Notes: generated by a model from the letters alone, not told the origin. Positions 25,859 to 34,083 are shown, counted from the stretch's first letter. The stretch is 64,000 nt of DNA from Roseiarcus sp963842835 (GCA_963842835.1 CAWJIB010000001.1:248001-312000); one strand, 5' to 3'. Numbers and translations: made by a program.

Positions 25859-26434
25859 ATGCTCAGCCTGAACCCGAAATCCACCGCGCTCGTGCTGATC
25901 GATTTGCAAAAGGGCGTTTTGGCCATGCCTCTCGCGCCCCATGGCGCCGCTGAGGTCATCGACAACTCCGCCCGCTTGGGGGCGAGCCTCAGCCACGCCG
26001 GCGGGGTCGTGGCGCCGGTCCACGTCGCCTTTTCGCCCGGCGGCGCCGACCGTCTGCGCCAAGAGGTCGACAGGCCCAATCCCGCCGCCCCGCTTCCCGC
26101 CGACTGGTCCGATTTCGTGCCGGAAATCGCAAGCCTGCCGGCCGACTTCGTCATCGTCAAACGCCAGTGGGGCGCCTTTCACGGGACGGAGCTCGATCTC
26201 TAGTTGCGCCGACGCGGCGTCGACACGATCGTTCACACCGGCGTCGCCACCAATTTCGGCGTCGAATCGACCGCGCGCGAAGCTTGGCAATACGGCTATT
26301 CCGTCGTCGTCGCCGAGGACGCGGTGAGCAGCCTCGGCGAAGCGCTCCACAAATTCTCGATCGAGACGATTCTTCCCCGCATCGCGCGCATTCGCTCCAC
26401 CGCGCAAATCCTCGCCGCTCTGGGGGCGAAGTGA
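25859..26434 (+). pseudogene. Isochorismatase-family hydrolase interrupted by an in-frame TAG
   Basis: Both halves are in one frame. The first 114 codons read STALVLIDLQKGVLAMPLAP to VKRQWGAFHGTELDL. A TAG at 26201-26203 follows, then LRRRGVDTIVHTGVATNFGVESTAREAW onwards to a stop at 26434. Intact relatives have glutamine before LRRRG, so a single C-to-T change (CAG to TAG) explains it. No frameshift or deletion is seen and the Shine-Dalgarno (AAGGAG) is intact, so the lesion looks recent. The position of the family's catalytic Cys is Gly in TNFGVEST, as in many members of this subgroup. Amber suppression or a sequencing error are alternatives. Confidence 0.8.
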
Positions 26435-26450
26435 CGGTGCGTTAGGCAAT

Positions 26451-26469
26451 CGAGGGCCTCGGGCCCTCG
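26451..26469 (+). terminator. GC hairpin after the isochorismatase pseudogene
   Basis: CGAGGGC-CTCGG-GCCCTCG forms a 7-bp stem 17 bp after the pseudogene stop. There is no T-run, so intrinsic termination is doubtful. Confidence 0.3.
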
Positions 26470-26546
26470 AGAGGCGCGCGGGGACGGATGAAAGTTCCGC
26501 CTCGCCGCTTTGGAAAAGTTAACGATCTTCCCGCAAGCTCGCGGGC

Positions 26547-28661
26547 ATGTCCGCTTTCGCTCACGCCGCGCGTCGCGCTCCGCTCCGCGCATCGCTTCGC
26601 GTGCTGACATGGGCGGGCGCGATCGCGCTGGGCCTGGCGATCGGCCTCCTCGCGCGGCGCGTCGCGCCCTCGCTGACGCCGCTCGCGCCGGCGGGGCTCG
26701 GCCTCGTCGGCCTCGTTTCGGCCGGCGGCCTCGCCGCGACGCTCGAGGACGCGGCGCTTCCCGAGTACGCCGCGGCCTTCGGTCTCGGCGCGCTCGCGGT
26801 TCTCGCCGCCGCGCTTGTGCCCGGCGATCCCGCTGGGTTGGAGGCCGTTTTCGGCGTGGGCGCGCTCGGCCTTGCCGCCGGCGCCGCCTACAGCCTGGCG
26901 AAAGCCGCGCCGCGGCGAGGCCGAATTCCCGCCTACGCGACTCTGGCGCTCGGCGCGCCGCTGATCGCGGCCCTCGCGATCTATTTCGTCATTTATGTCG
27001 TCGTCTCGCGCGACCTGATGATCGCGGACTTCATCTATTACCGCCAGGTCTCGATCGCCGTCGCGACCCTCATCGACGCCGGGCGATGGCGCGAATTGAT
27101 CGCGGCCATCGTCGTCTCGATGAAGGACGACTATTGCTGGGCGGCGGCGCTGGCGCCCGGCGCAGTCCTGGCCTTGGGCGCGCCCTTGTCGGGCGTCGTC
27201 TATAGCGCCGCGATCATCGTCTTCTATGCGGCGCCGGCGATTCTCGCGCTCGGCGTCCTCGCGCGCGATCTCGCCCGCCGCGCCGGCCTCGGCCGCGCGG
27301 GCGCCGCTCCCGCGACGATGCTCGCCGTGGCGATGGCCGCCGTTTTCGCCGCCTACCCGACCGGCGTCGCCGTCGCCGCGCGCGGCATGCTCGATATCGG
27401 CGGCCTCGTCCTTTACGTCTGCGCGCTGCGCCTCGCGGACCGTCTGAGCCGTCTTCTGGCCTTGCCGCGCGGCCATGATCGTCTCGTCGGCCGTCTCACG
27501 CGCCGGGTCGCGCTGGCGCTGGCGCTCTGCGTCTTCGCGATGTTCCTGTTTCGCCGCTGGTACGCCTTCGCCGCCGTCGGAATCGCGGCGATGCTGGCGC
27601 TGGAAATCGCGCTTCTCGTTGTCCGGCGTGGGCCTGGCTTCCGTTGGCGCGAAACCGTCATGGCGGCCTCGCTCGGCGCGCTCGTCCTGCTCGCGCTGCT
27701 GAGCCCCGTCATCGTCGACTGGCTGCCCAACACGTCGGCGCACGACTATGCCGCGATCTACGCCGCCTATCGCAAGCCGACCGCCGTCTTCCTCGCCGAG
27801 ATTCTCGACTGGTTCGGCGCGGCGGTGCTGTGTCTCGCCTTCGCCGGCGCGTTTGTTCTCGCCGCGCGCTCGGCGGACGGCCGGTTGTTGCGCCTGACCT
27901 GCGGCGCGGCGATCGTCGCGGCGATCCTGTTCCTGCGCGTGGAGACGCCCTACGTCCACCACCTCTATCTCGTCGCTCCCGCGGCGACGGCGCTGATCGC
28001 CGCGCCGATCCTGCAGCTCTATGCGCGCGCCCGGCTCGCGGGGCTGGCGGCGCTTGTCGCCCTGGCGGCGACGACCCTGACGCCGGTGGTCGGCGCGATG
28101 GCGCCCAAGGGTTTCGCGCCGATCGGCGGCCTGCCGCATGCTCCGCGCGAGGATCTGGCCGAGCTCGCGCGCCTTAAGGCCTGGGTCGACGCGCGGGCGC
28201 GCCCCGACAATCGCGTATGCGGGCTCGGCTCCAGCTATACGTTCAGCGGCCAGCTGATCGAGGAGCTCTGGCAACTCGACGCGAAGCATTCGCCGCTCTA
28301 CGGCGATCCGAAGCTGCGCCCTTACGTGAAAATGTCGGACGTCGACACGGTCGAGGGGCCGCCCAATCCCGAACTGAAGACTTGCGCGATCCTGCTGGTC
28401 GGCGATCCCGTGCAGACCCATATCGACCCCGACTACCAGCAGACGGTGATCGTGCCGTCGCGCGAAATGCTCGCCGGCGAAGGGATCGGCGCGCATTATC
28501 GGCGCACCGACGAGGTCTTCCATCTGGAAAAAGGCGTCAGCGCCGTCGTGTTCGAGCGCGTAACGCCGCTCGACGACGCCGACATGGCCGCGCTCGCCGA
28601 TCGCTGGCGCGCGGCGCGGGCGCGCATTGAGACGGGATTGCGGGGGGCTGTCGCGCCGTAG
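26547..28661 (+). CDS. Large multispanning membrane protein of unknown function
   Basis: 704 residues. Roughly the first 520 contain many hydrophobic helices with short charged loops (for example LDWFGAAVLCLAFAGAFVLA); the last ~180 are soluble. Topology, a loop DDYCWAAALAPG early in the chain and the C-terminal globular part resemble GT-C glycosyltransferases or related polyprenyl-sugar enzymes, but I see no diagnostic catalytic motif, so I do not assign one. The start ATG at 26547 lacks a clear Shine-Dalgarno. It stands alone between the pseudogene and the bufferin-type operon. Confidence 0.75.
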   Translation: MSAFAHAARRAPLRASLRVLTWAGAIALGLAIGLLARRVAPSLTPLAPAGLGLVGLVSAGGLAATLEDAALPEYAAAFGLGALAVLAAALVPGDPAGLEAVFGVGALGLAAGAAYSLAKAAPRRGRIPAYATLALGAPLIAALAIYFVIYVVVSRDLMIADFIYYRQVSIAVATLIDAGRWRELIAAIVVSMKDDYCWAAALAPGAVLALGAPLSGVVYSAAIIVFYAAPAILALGVLARDLARRAGLGRAGAAPATMLAVAMAAVFAAYPTGVAVAARGMLDIGGLVLYVCALRLADRLSRLLALPRGHDRLVGRLTRRVALALALCVFAMFLFRRWYAFAAVGIAAMLALEIALLVVRRGPGFRWRETVMAASLGALVLLALLSPVIVDWLPNTSAHDYAAIYAAYRKPTAVFLAEILDWFGAAVLCLAFAGAFVLAARSADGRLLRLTCGAAIVAAILFLRVETPYVHHLYLVAPAATALIAAPILQLYARARLAGLAALVALAATTLTPVVGAMAPKGFAPIGGLPHAPREDLAELARLKAWVDARARPDNRVCGLGSSYTFSGQLIEELWQLDAKHSPLYGDPKLRPYVKMSDVDTVEGPPNPELKTCAILLVGDPVQTHIDPDYQQTVIVPSREMLAGEGIGAHYRRTDEVFHLEKGVSAVVFERVTPLDDADMAALADRWRAARARIETGLRGAVAP

Positions 28662-28682
28662 GGCGCGAACGGTTTCGGTCGC

Positions 28683-29186
28683 TCAGCCGAGACGCGTCCC
28701 CCGGTCGATCCCGATCACATAATCCAGCGCGATCTTGCCCGGCCCGAAGGTCATGATCGCGAGCGCCATCGAGGCCCATGGCAGGTGGAAGTTCGCCCAG
28801 CCGTCGGGCACGGTGAGCTGGATGATCGCGGTCATGCCGAGCAGGCCGAGCGCGGCGTAACGAGTTGCGAGGCCGAGAACGAGCAGCACGGGCAGCGTGA
28901 CCTCGCCGATCGCCGAAAGCGTCGCCATCAGTTCGGGGTAGGGGAAAGGATATTCCGCGCCGAGCCAATGCAGGTTGAACTCGTCGACGAAGAGCTGCTG
29001 GGCGCCGAACGAGAGGGTGAAATAACCGTCCCATTTCGTCAGGCCGGATTTCCAGAAGGGAACCGCCAGCGCGAAGCGCAGCGCGAGCATCGTCAGGGAA
29101 ATCGGCGCGAGCCCGAAGAGGGCCGCGGTGAAGCGGGCCAGCGGGTTCGCCGCCGCGGCGCGCGCGGCGAGGGAATTCGCGGTCAT
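28683..29186 (-). CDS. DoxX-family membrane protein (BufD-like)
   Basis: 167 residues, four predicted membrane helices, with the DoxX pattern ALRFALAVPFWKSGLTKWDG, PELMATLSAIGEVTLPVLLVLGL and GPGKIALDYVIG. ATG 29186 with AAGGAG. It follows the bufC-like gene by 11 bp and is therefore the third gene of the bufB-bufC operon; DoxX proteins are a regular fourth component of bufferin operons. Family members are linked to thiol/quinone redox chemistry; the exact job in bufferin maturation is not established. Confidence 0.9.
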   Translation of the reverse strand: MTANSLAARAAAANPLARFTAALFGLAPISLTMLALRFALAVPFWKSGLTKWDGYFTLSFGAQQLFVDEFNLHWLGAEYPFPYPELMATLSAIGEVTLPVLLVLGLATRYAALGLLGMTAIIQLTVPDGWANFHLPWASMALAIMTFGPGKIALDYVIGIDRGTRLG

Positions 29187-29197
29187 GGGTTTCTCCT

Positions 29198-29950
29198 TCA
29201 GCGGAACTTTTCGATTGCGCCGGCGGCGAGGAGGCCGACGAAATGGGAGCCGGGATCGAAGCCCTCGCCGGCGGATATCTGCGCCGCCTCGGCCAGCGTG
29301 GCGCCGGCGAAGAGGGCTCGAGCGAATTCGTAGCCGCCGGGCGGCAGGATGCGCACCAGGACGTCCGCCTCGGGCCGCGTGACCAGCGCATCCTCGGCGC
29401 GCCATCGCTCTGGCGGGCGCGGCTCGCCTGCTCCCTGATGGGCGGCCCAGATCGAGGCGGCGGGGTGCGAGAAGCGCAGCAGCCGCGCGGCCGGATAAGG
29501 GGAAAACCGCAGGGCGCCGAAATGCTCGGGCTCGACCTCGCCGAGCGCGTCGAGCGCCAGCGCGGGGGCCTCGGCGGCGTGATAGGCCTCGACCCAGGCG
29601 TTCTCGAGCCGTGCGACGTCCGCGAGATAGACGACCTCCCGCGCCGGTTCGAATCGCGCGACGAAGTCCGGGAAGTCCGCGCCGTAATGGATCAGCACCG
29701 GCGAGCGCGGCTTCTCGGCGGCGACATAGGCGCGCGCCATGGCGCGGAAGAATTCCTCGCCGACGAGGCGGCGCACGACCGGGTATCGCGCCTCGATCGC
29801 GCCGATGAGCCCGACCGCGATATTGTTGCGGTAGACGGCGAAGCGACGCGCGTCGGGGCGCCCCTCGCGGCCTTTTGTCTGCGGGGGAACGGGTCGCGCC
29901 GGGTCGCCGAGCGATTGCGCGAAAGCATCGATCGTCGCTTTAAACGGCAT
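29198..29950 (-). CDS. bufC: BufC/HvfC-like peptide-modification partner (DUF2063)
   Basis: 250 residues. N-terminal DUF2063 region: FAQSLGDPARPVP, RRFAVYRNNIAVGLIGAIEARYPVVRRLVGEEFFRAMARAY-type sequence, then IHYGADFPDFVARF. DUF2063 proteins pair with DUF692 oxygenases (MbnC with MbnB, BufC with BufB) and bind the peptide substrate. ATG 29950 overlaps the end of bufB by 11 bp, so the two are translationally coupled. There is no evidence of a second domain. Assignment to the bufferin rather than methanobactin class rests on the DoxX and SigF/NrsF context. Confidence 0.88.
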   Translation of the reverse strand: MPFKATIDAFAQSLGDPARPVPPQTKGREGRPDARRFAVYRNNIAVGLIGAIEARYPVVRRLVGEEFFRAMARAYVAAEKPRSPVLIHYGADFPDFVARFEPAREVVYLADVARLENAWVEAYHAAEAPALALDALGEVEPEHFGALRFSPYPAARLLRFSHPAASIWAAHQGAGEPRPPERWRAEDALVTRPEADVLVRILPPGGYEFARALFAGATLAEAAQISAGEGFDPGSHFVGLLAAGAIEKFR

Positions 29951-30842
29951 GGCGAAGCTCTTTCCCGTCCGACAGGGCGACCGCCTGCGCCATCGTCCGC
30001 TCGGCGCGGCGCGCCTCGGCCAAGAGGACCGGCCAGGCCGGCACATCGTTGTCCCATTCGATCAGGGTCGGCGTCGGCCCGAGGCGGCGGATCGCCTCTG
30101 CGTAGAGCGACCAGACCCGATCGCGAACCGGCGAATCGTGCGCGTCGATCAGCAGTGGGCGGCCCGCGTCGTCCTCGGCTTCGGCATAGCCGGCGAGGTG
30201 GATTTCCTCGACATGGCGAAGCGGATAGGCGTCGAGATAGGCGATCGGATCGAAGCCGTGATTGGTCGCGGAGACCATGACGTTGTTGACGTCGAGCAGC
30301 AGCCCGCAGCCGGTGCGGCGCGCGATTTCGGCGAGGAAATCCGTCTCGCAAATCGTGCTTTCCGCGAAGAGGAGGTAGGTCGAGGGATTTTCGAGCAGCA
30401 TGGGGCGGCCCAGCGCCTCCTGCGTCTCGTCGATGTGATCGCACACCGTCGCGAGCGTTTGGCTAGTGTACGGCAGCGGCAGAAGATCGTTGAAGAAGCC
30501 CTGGTCGTGGCTCGACCAGGCCAGATGCTCCGAGAACAGGCCGGGCTGGTAACGCTCGGCGAGGGCGGCCAAGCGCTTGAGATGGTCCTTGTCGAGCGGC
30601 CTCGGCGAACCGATGGAGAGGCCGACGCCGTGCAGGGAGAGGGGATAGAGTGCGCGGATCGCCTCCAGCCGGCGATGCGCCGGCCCGCCGTCGCCCATGT
30701 AGTTTTCGGCGTGGATTTCGAAAAACCCGAGAGCGGGCCGCTCCGCGAGAATGTGTTCGACGTGGTCGGCTTTCAGGCCGACGCCGCCGCGTTTCGGCAA
30801 GGGCGCGGCGACGCGGGCGCACGAGGCTGGCGAAGCGGACAC
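29940..30842 (-). CDS. bufB: BufB-like multinuclear non-heme iron oxygenase (MNIO, DUF692)
   Basis: 300 residues of the UPF0276/DUF692 TIM-barrel family. Likely metal ligands lie in FFEIHAENYMG, SLHGVGLSIGS, FSEHLAWSSHDQG, MLLENPSTYL, GLLLDVNNVMVSATNHGFD, EIHLAGY, LIDAHDSPV and TLIEWD. MNIO enzymes use two or three irons to convert peptide cysteines to oxazolone/thioamide or thiooxazole groups that bind copper. The start is GTG at 30842, with AAGGAGG five bases before it. It is the first gene of the operon: a promoter-like site lies only about 40 bp upstream and no BufA precursor ORF fits between. The modified peptide must therefore be encoded elsewhere. Confidence 0.92.
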   Translation of the reverse strand: MSASPASCARVAAPLPKRGGVGLKADHVEHILAERPALGFFEIHAENYMGDGGPAHRRLEAIRALYPLSLHGVGLSIGSPRPLDKDHLKRLAALAERYQPGLFSEHLAWSSHDQGFFNDLLPLPYTSQTLATVCDHIDETQEALGRPMLLENPSTYLLFAESTICETDFLAEIARRTGCGLLLDVNNVMVSATNHGFDPIAYLDAYPLRHVEEIHLAGYAEAEDDAGRPLLIDAHDSPVRDRVWSLYAEAIRRLGPTPTLIEWDNDVPAWPVLLAEARRAERTMAQAVALSDGKELRHAV

Positions 30843-30889
30843 GGATTCCTCCTTGCGGCTCGGCGCCGCTCCGGGTGTTCGCTGGCGTC

Positions 30890-30915
30890 TTCGCGCCGGG
30901 CGCGCCGCATGTTAC
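30890..30915 (-). promoter_or_regulatory. ECF (SigF-type) promoter for the bufB operon
   Basis: On the minus strand GTAACA (30915-30910), then 16 nt, then CGAA (30893-30890). This matches the GTAAC / CGAA type of ECF promoter described for SigF of Caulobacter. Expected start of transcription is about 38 nt before the bufB GTG, leaving room only for the Shine-Dalgarno. A matching site faces the other way at 30969-30993. Confidence 0.65.
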
Positions 30916-30968
30916 AGGGCGTCGGAGACGAGTTTGAGAGCCCTTTGACAGATGGTTCCGCTCCGCTC

Positions 30969-30993
30969 GTAACATTTGTCGCGATGGGGCGAA
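30969..30993 (+). promoter_or_regulatory. ECF (SigF-type) autoregulatory promoter for the sigma factor
   Basis: GTAACA, 15 nt, CGAA on the plus strand. The -10 lies seven bases before the ATG at 31000, so transcription would begin at or very near the start codon. That predicts a leaderless mRNA, or use of a slightly later start codon. Confidence 0.6.
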
Positions 30994-30999
30994 GGACGA

Positions 31000-31569
31000 A
31001 TGAGCGAGGAACCGGCCGTCGGTCCCGGCGAAGACAAATGGGCGCCGATGATGCGCGCCGCCCTCAAGGGCGACGAGGCGACCTATCGTCGGTTGCTCCA
31101 GGAGATCGGCCGGGCGGTCCGCGCGATGGCGCGAGGGGCTTTTTCGCGGATGCGGGTGGGCGACGCGGATATCGAGGATGTCGTGCAGGAGACTCTGTTG
31201 GCGATCCATCTGAAGCGGCAAACCTGGGACGGCGGCCTCAAGCTGGCGCCCTGGGTCAATGCGATCGCGCGCCATAAGATCATCGACGCGATGCGCCGAC
31301 GCGGCGCGCGCCGCTCCGAGCCGATCGAGGATTTCGAGCGGGTCCTCGCCGCCCCGGAAGCGGAGGACCCGCATATGCGCAGCGATATCGAGCGCGTCAT
31401 GCAGAAATTGGCGCCCCGTCAGCGCGACATCGTGACCGCGATCTCGCTCGACGGCCAGTCGATCGCTGCGACCGCGGCGCGACTCTCGATGAGCGAGGTC
31501 GCCGTGCGCGTCGCGCTGCACCGCGCGCTGAAGGCTCTGGCCGCGGCCTGGCGGAGCGCGACGCAATGA
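31000..31569 (+). CDS. ECF RNA polymerase sigma factor (SigF-like)
   Basis: 189 residues with sigma region 2 (MRVGDADIEDVVQETLLAIHLKRQTWD, APWVNAIARHKIIDAMRRR) and region 4 (MQKLAPRQRDIVTAISLDGQSIAATAARLSMSEVAVRV...). It is likely held at the membrane by the NrsF-like protein encoded next, and would direct transcription of both itself and the bufB operon. ATG 31000 has AAGGA four to five bases before it, but this overlaps the putative -10 element; a TTG at 30976 would start inside the promoter and is unlikely. The stop overlaps the next ATG by 4 bp. Confidence 0.9.
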   Translation: MSEEPAVGPGEDKWAPMMRAALKGDEATYRRLLQEIGRAVRAMARGAFSRMRVGDADIEDVVQETLLAIHLKRQTWDGGLKLAPWVNAIARHKIIDAMRRRGARRSEPIEDFERVLAAPEAEDPHMRSDIERVMQKLAPRQRDIVTAISLDGQSIAATAARLSMSEVAVRVALHRALKALAAAWRSATQ

Positions 31570-32204
31570 AGACCGGCGATCTCATCAATTCGCTCGCCGC
31601 GGATTCGGCCGCGCCGCCGATGCGTCTGGGAAGGCGGGTGAGCCTCGCGCTGGCGCTCGGCGCGGCGGTGAGCCTGACGCTGTTCATGGCCGCGCTCGGG
31701 CCGCGGCCGGATTTCGCCGAGGCGGCGCGAACCGTCCGCTTCGATCTCAAATTCGTCGACACGTTGACGCTGCTGGCGCCCTCGGCGCTGCTGTGCTGGC
31801 GGCTCATGCGGCCCGACGCGCGCCCGCGCGCGCTCGCCTTGCTGCTGGTCGCTCCCTTCGCGCTGCTCGCGGGCGCCGTCGTCGCCGAACTCGCGCTCGT
31901 TCCGCCGGATTTGTGGGGGACGCGCATGATCGGCCACAACTGGCTGCACTGCCTGACGTTGATCCCGCTGCTATCGATTCCGCCGTTGACGGCGCTGATC
32001 GCCGCCATGCGCGCGGGCGCGCCGCGATATCCGGCGCTGAGCGGCGCGCTGGCGGGCGCCGCGGCGGCGGGCGTCGCCGCGACGATCTACGCGACCAATT
32101 GCACCGACGATTCGCCGCTCTTCGTCGCGAGCTGGTATCCCCTCGCCACGCTCGTCGTCGTCGCCGCCGGCGCGCTCGCGGGGCGGCGATTCCTGCAGTG
32201 GTGA
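31566..32204 (+). CDS. NrsF-like membrane anti-sigma factor (DUF1109)
   Basis: 212 residues, six predicted membrane helices, DUF1109 pattern. Two conserved cysteines are present: one in HNWLHCLTLIPLLSIP and one in YATNCTDDSPLFVASWYPLA. In Caulobacter NrsF, such cysteines sense oxidising metal or chromate/cadmium stress, and loss of the signal frees SigF. The ATGA overlap with the sigma gene fits a sigma/anti-sigma pair made at fixed ratio. A symmetrical hairpin follows the stop. Confidence 0.9.
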   Translation: MKTGDLINSLAADSAAPPMRLGRRVSLALALGAAVSLTLFMAALGPRPDFAEAARTVRFDLKFVDTLTLLAPSALLCWRLMRPDARPRALALLLVAPFALLAGAVVAELALVPPDLWGTRMIGHNWLHCLTLIPLLSIPPLTALIAAMRAGAPRYPALSGALAGAAAAGVAATIYATNCTDDSPLFVASWYPLATLVVVAAGALAGRRFLQW

Positions 32205-32206
32205 GA

Positions 32207-32241
32207 CGTCCCCTCTCCCCGCTGCGCGGGGCGAGGGGACG
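32207..32241. terminator. Bidirectional hairpin between nrsF-like and dsbA-like genes
   Basis: CGTCCCCTC-TCCCCGC-TGC-GCGGGG-C-GAGGGGACG is an almost perfect 15-bp-stem hairpin placed between convergent genes. It resembles the inner hairpin of the composite repeat and may be a shortened copy recruited as a terminator. No T-run follows. Confidence 0.55.
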
Positions 32242-32246
32242 ACGCT

Positions 32247-32906
32247 TTACTTCACGAGCGGCTTGAGGATCGCGTTGAGTTCGTTCAGGCCCAGTTCGCC
32301 GCCGTAGACTTTGCCGTCGATGACGAACGTCGGCGTTCCCGAGACCTTGACCACCGACACCGCCGTTTGCACAATCTTCTGCATCGCGTCGGCCTTGGCC
32401 TGGTCCTTCAGGCACTCCATCGCCTTGTCGTGGCTCATGCCCGTCGGGCGCATGGCGGCGATCAAGGGATCGAGCGGGTTGTCGGCGAACGCCCATTTGT
32501 CCTGTTGCGAGAACAGAAGCTCGATCGTCGCCAACGCCTTGTCGTCGCCGACGCAGCGCGCCAGGACGAAAGCCGCGGCGTCGAGGGGATTGCGCGAAAA
32601 TTCGCGGAAGATGAAACGCACTTTGCCGGTGTCGACATAGGCGGACTTGAAGGCCGGCATCACGTTGCGGTCGAACACGGCGCAATGCGGGCAGGTCAGC
32701 GAGCCATATTCGACGACGGGAACGCCCTTGGCGTCGCCGATCGAAAGCTCCGGCAACGGCCCGGGCTGCAGCACCGTCGCCATGTCCACCGTCCCGTCCG
32801 GTTTGGGCGCGGTTTGCGCTTGCGCCGCGCCAGCGAAGGAAACCGCGATGGCGAAAGCCGCGGCCGCGGCGCGGAGAACGAAAGAGGACGAAGGCGAAGC
32901 GGTCAC
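32247..32906 (-). CDS. Periplasmic DsbA-family thiol oxidoreductase (second paralogue)
   Basis: 219 residues from a GTG at 32906 with AGGAG seven bases upstream; a frame extending to 32948 lacks this. Signal peptide with hydrophobic core and cleavage near AQA-QTAP. Active site CPHC in VVEYGSLTCPHCAVF; cis-Pro loop VSGTPTFVIDGKVYGGEL. The mature domain resembles that of the 1970-2653 protein (shared PGPLPE/D, KVRFIFREF and LDAAAFVLARC patterns), indicating an old duplication. It lies next to the copper-stress-like bufferin locus, convergent with the NrsF gene; any functional link is only suggested by position. Confidence 0.9.
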   Translation of the reverse strand: MTASPSSSFVLRAAAAAFAIAVSFAGAAQAQTAPKPDGTVDMATVLQPGPLPELSIGDAKGVPVVEYGSLTCPHCAVFDRNVMPAFKSAYVDTGKVRFIFREFSRNPLDAAAFVLARCVGDDKALATIELLFSQQDKWAFADNPLDPLIAAMRPTGMSHDKAMECLKDQAKADAMQKIVQTAVSVVKVSGTPTFVIDGKVYGGELGLNELNAILKPLVK

Positions 32907-32979
32907 GAAGAAACTCCTGGGCTCGGACGGCGCGAACGCGCGGAACATTGGACTCTTTCGCCGAGCGCGGCAAGAGCGA

Positions 32980-34083
32980 TCAAAGCGCCAGCGCCGCCCG
33001 TAGCCGCGGCTGCGCGATCGCGACGCCCGCCTGCGCGCCCAAGGCGATCAGGCCCGCGAAACGGCGCTGCTTCTTGGCGGCGTGGTTGGTGAAGATGTCT
33101 GCGAGATAATGGTCGAGGAAGGGGTTGCGGAAGCGCTCGATGACGCTTGCCCGATAGGCGCGCGCCTCGGCGCCGAGCCCGATCGCGTCGAAGACGGGCA
33201 AGACTTCGCGGTCATAGAGATCGTTGAGGTCGTTGAGGGCTGCGGGGTCGGCGAGCAGCGCGCGCACGGTTTCGGACCGGGCGCCGCCGCGCGCGGCCCA
33301 GCCCTCGGCGAGATAGCTGTGGCCGAGATTGAGGATGAAGAGCTTCAGGCGCGCGTAAGGCTTGAGATCGTCAGTGGTGACTACGCTTGGGTGACGGCAG
33401 GGCATCACGAGGCCGCGGCGATTTTCGACCGCCCACAGCGCGTAAGGTTCGGCGACCGCCCCGGCCGGCTCCAGGGGCTCGGAAACGATGCGGTCGACGA
33501 GCGAATTGATCCAGAGGCATTCATCCGCCGTCCAACGCTGGAAATCTTCGGCGAGGCGCCAGCCTTGCGCGACCTCGAGCACGAGCGCGCGCAATTGATC
33601 GCCGTTGGCCTCGACGAGTTCGCAGGGAAAAAGCGTCGGCGCGGGGCGCCCCGCAGCGAAGCGCGCATGGAGCAGTTTCGTCAGCTTGGCGGGGAACGAG
33701 CGAGGAATGGCGCCCTCGAAGCGATCGCCCGAGTTGAGTTCGTAGCCGCGGTCGCCGGTGTTCGACACGATCCAGCGCGCGTCCTCGACGAAGAGCTTTT
33801 CGAGCGCGCCCCAATCGTTGTTGGCGTCGACGCCGCGCCCGATGCTGCCGACTTCGACCCATTCGTCGACGACCGCGTTTGCCGCGAGGCCGCGCACGTG
33901 GACGCGGTAGGGCCGGCCCGAATTGAAGAAGGCGAGGCGGCGCGCGCTGTCCGGCGAAGCTGTCGTCTGCGCGACCGCGATTTTTCTCGTTCCGTCGCCC
34001 TCGACGAACCCTTGGGCGACGAAAAGATCGACATGCGCCTGAAGGAATCGGCTGGTGCCGAATTGCAGGATCGGGAAGCTCAT
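32980..34083 (-). CDS. Mannitol dehydrogenase-family oxidoreductase (tagaturonate/fructuronate reductase-like)
   Basis: 367 residues. The N-terminus ILQFGTSRFLQAHVDLFVAQG is the Rossmann start of the polyol/UxaB-type dehydrogenases. Later motifs include SNTGDRGYELNSGDRF, PCELVEANGDQLRALV, the catalytic-domain LKLFILNLGHSYLAEGW and RFRNPFLDHYLADIFTNHAAKKQRRF. It reduces or oxidises a keto-sugar acid or polyol with NAD(P). No other hexuronate genes are beside it, so the substrate is unresolved. Three bases upstream ends a 39-codon ORF that may be a remnant of a former operon partner. Confidence 0.87.
   Translation of the reverse strand: MSFPILQFGTSRFLQAHVDLFVAQGFVEGDGTRKIAVAQTTASPDSARRLAFFNSGRPYRVHVRGLAANAVVDEWVEVGSIGRGVDANNDWGALEKLFVEDARWIVSNTGDRGYELNSGDRFEGAIPRSFPAKLTKLLHARFAAGRPAPTLFPCELVEANGDQLRALVLEVAQGWRLAEDFQRWTADECLWINSLVDRIVSEPLEPAGAVAEPYALWAVENRRGLVMPCRHPSVVTTDDLKPYARLKLFILNLGHSYLAEGWAARGGARSETVRALLADPAALNDLNDLYDREVLPVFDAIGLGAEARAYRASVIERFRNPFLDHYLADIFTNHAAKKQRRFAGLIALGAQAGVAIAQPRLRAALAL

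Noticed and set aside
26201..26203. Programmed stop-codon recoding in the isochorismatase-like gene
   Set aside because: TAG with a CAG ancestor is simplest as a point mutation; no downstream structure typical of recoding was seen, so it is reported as a pseudogene.
26442..28523. 693-codon minus-strand ORF opposite the large membrane protein
   Set aside because: Charged, Arg/Asp/Glu-rich mirror of a hydrophobic reading frame; typical antisense artefact.
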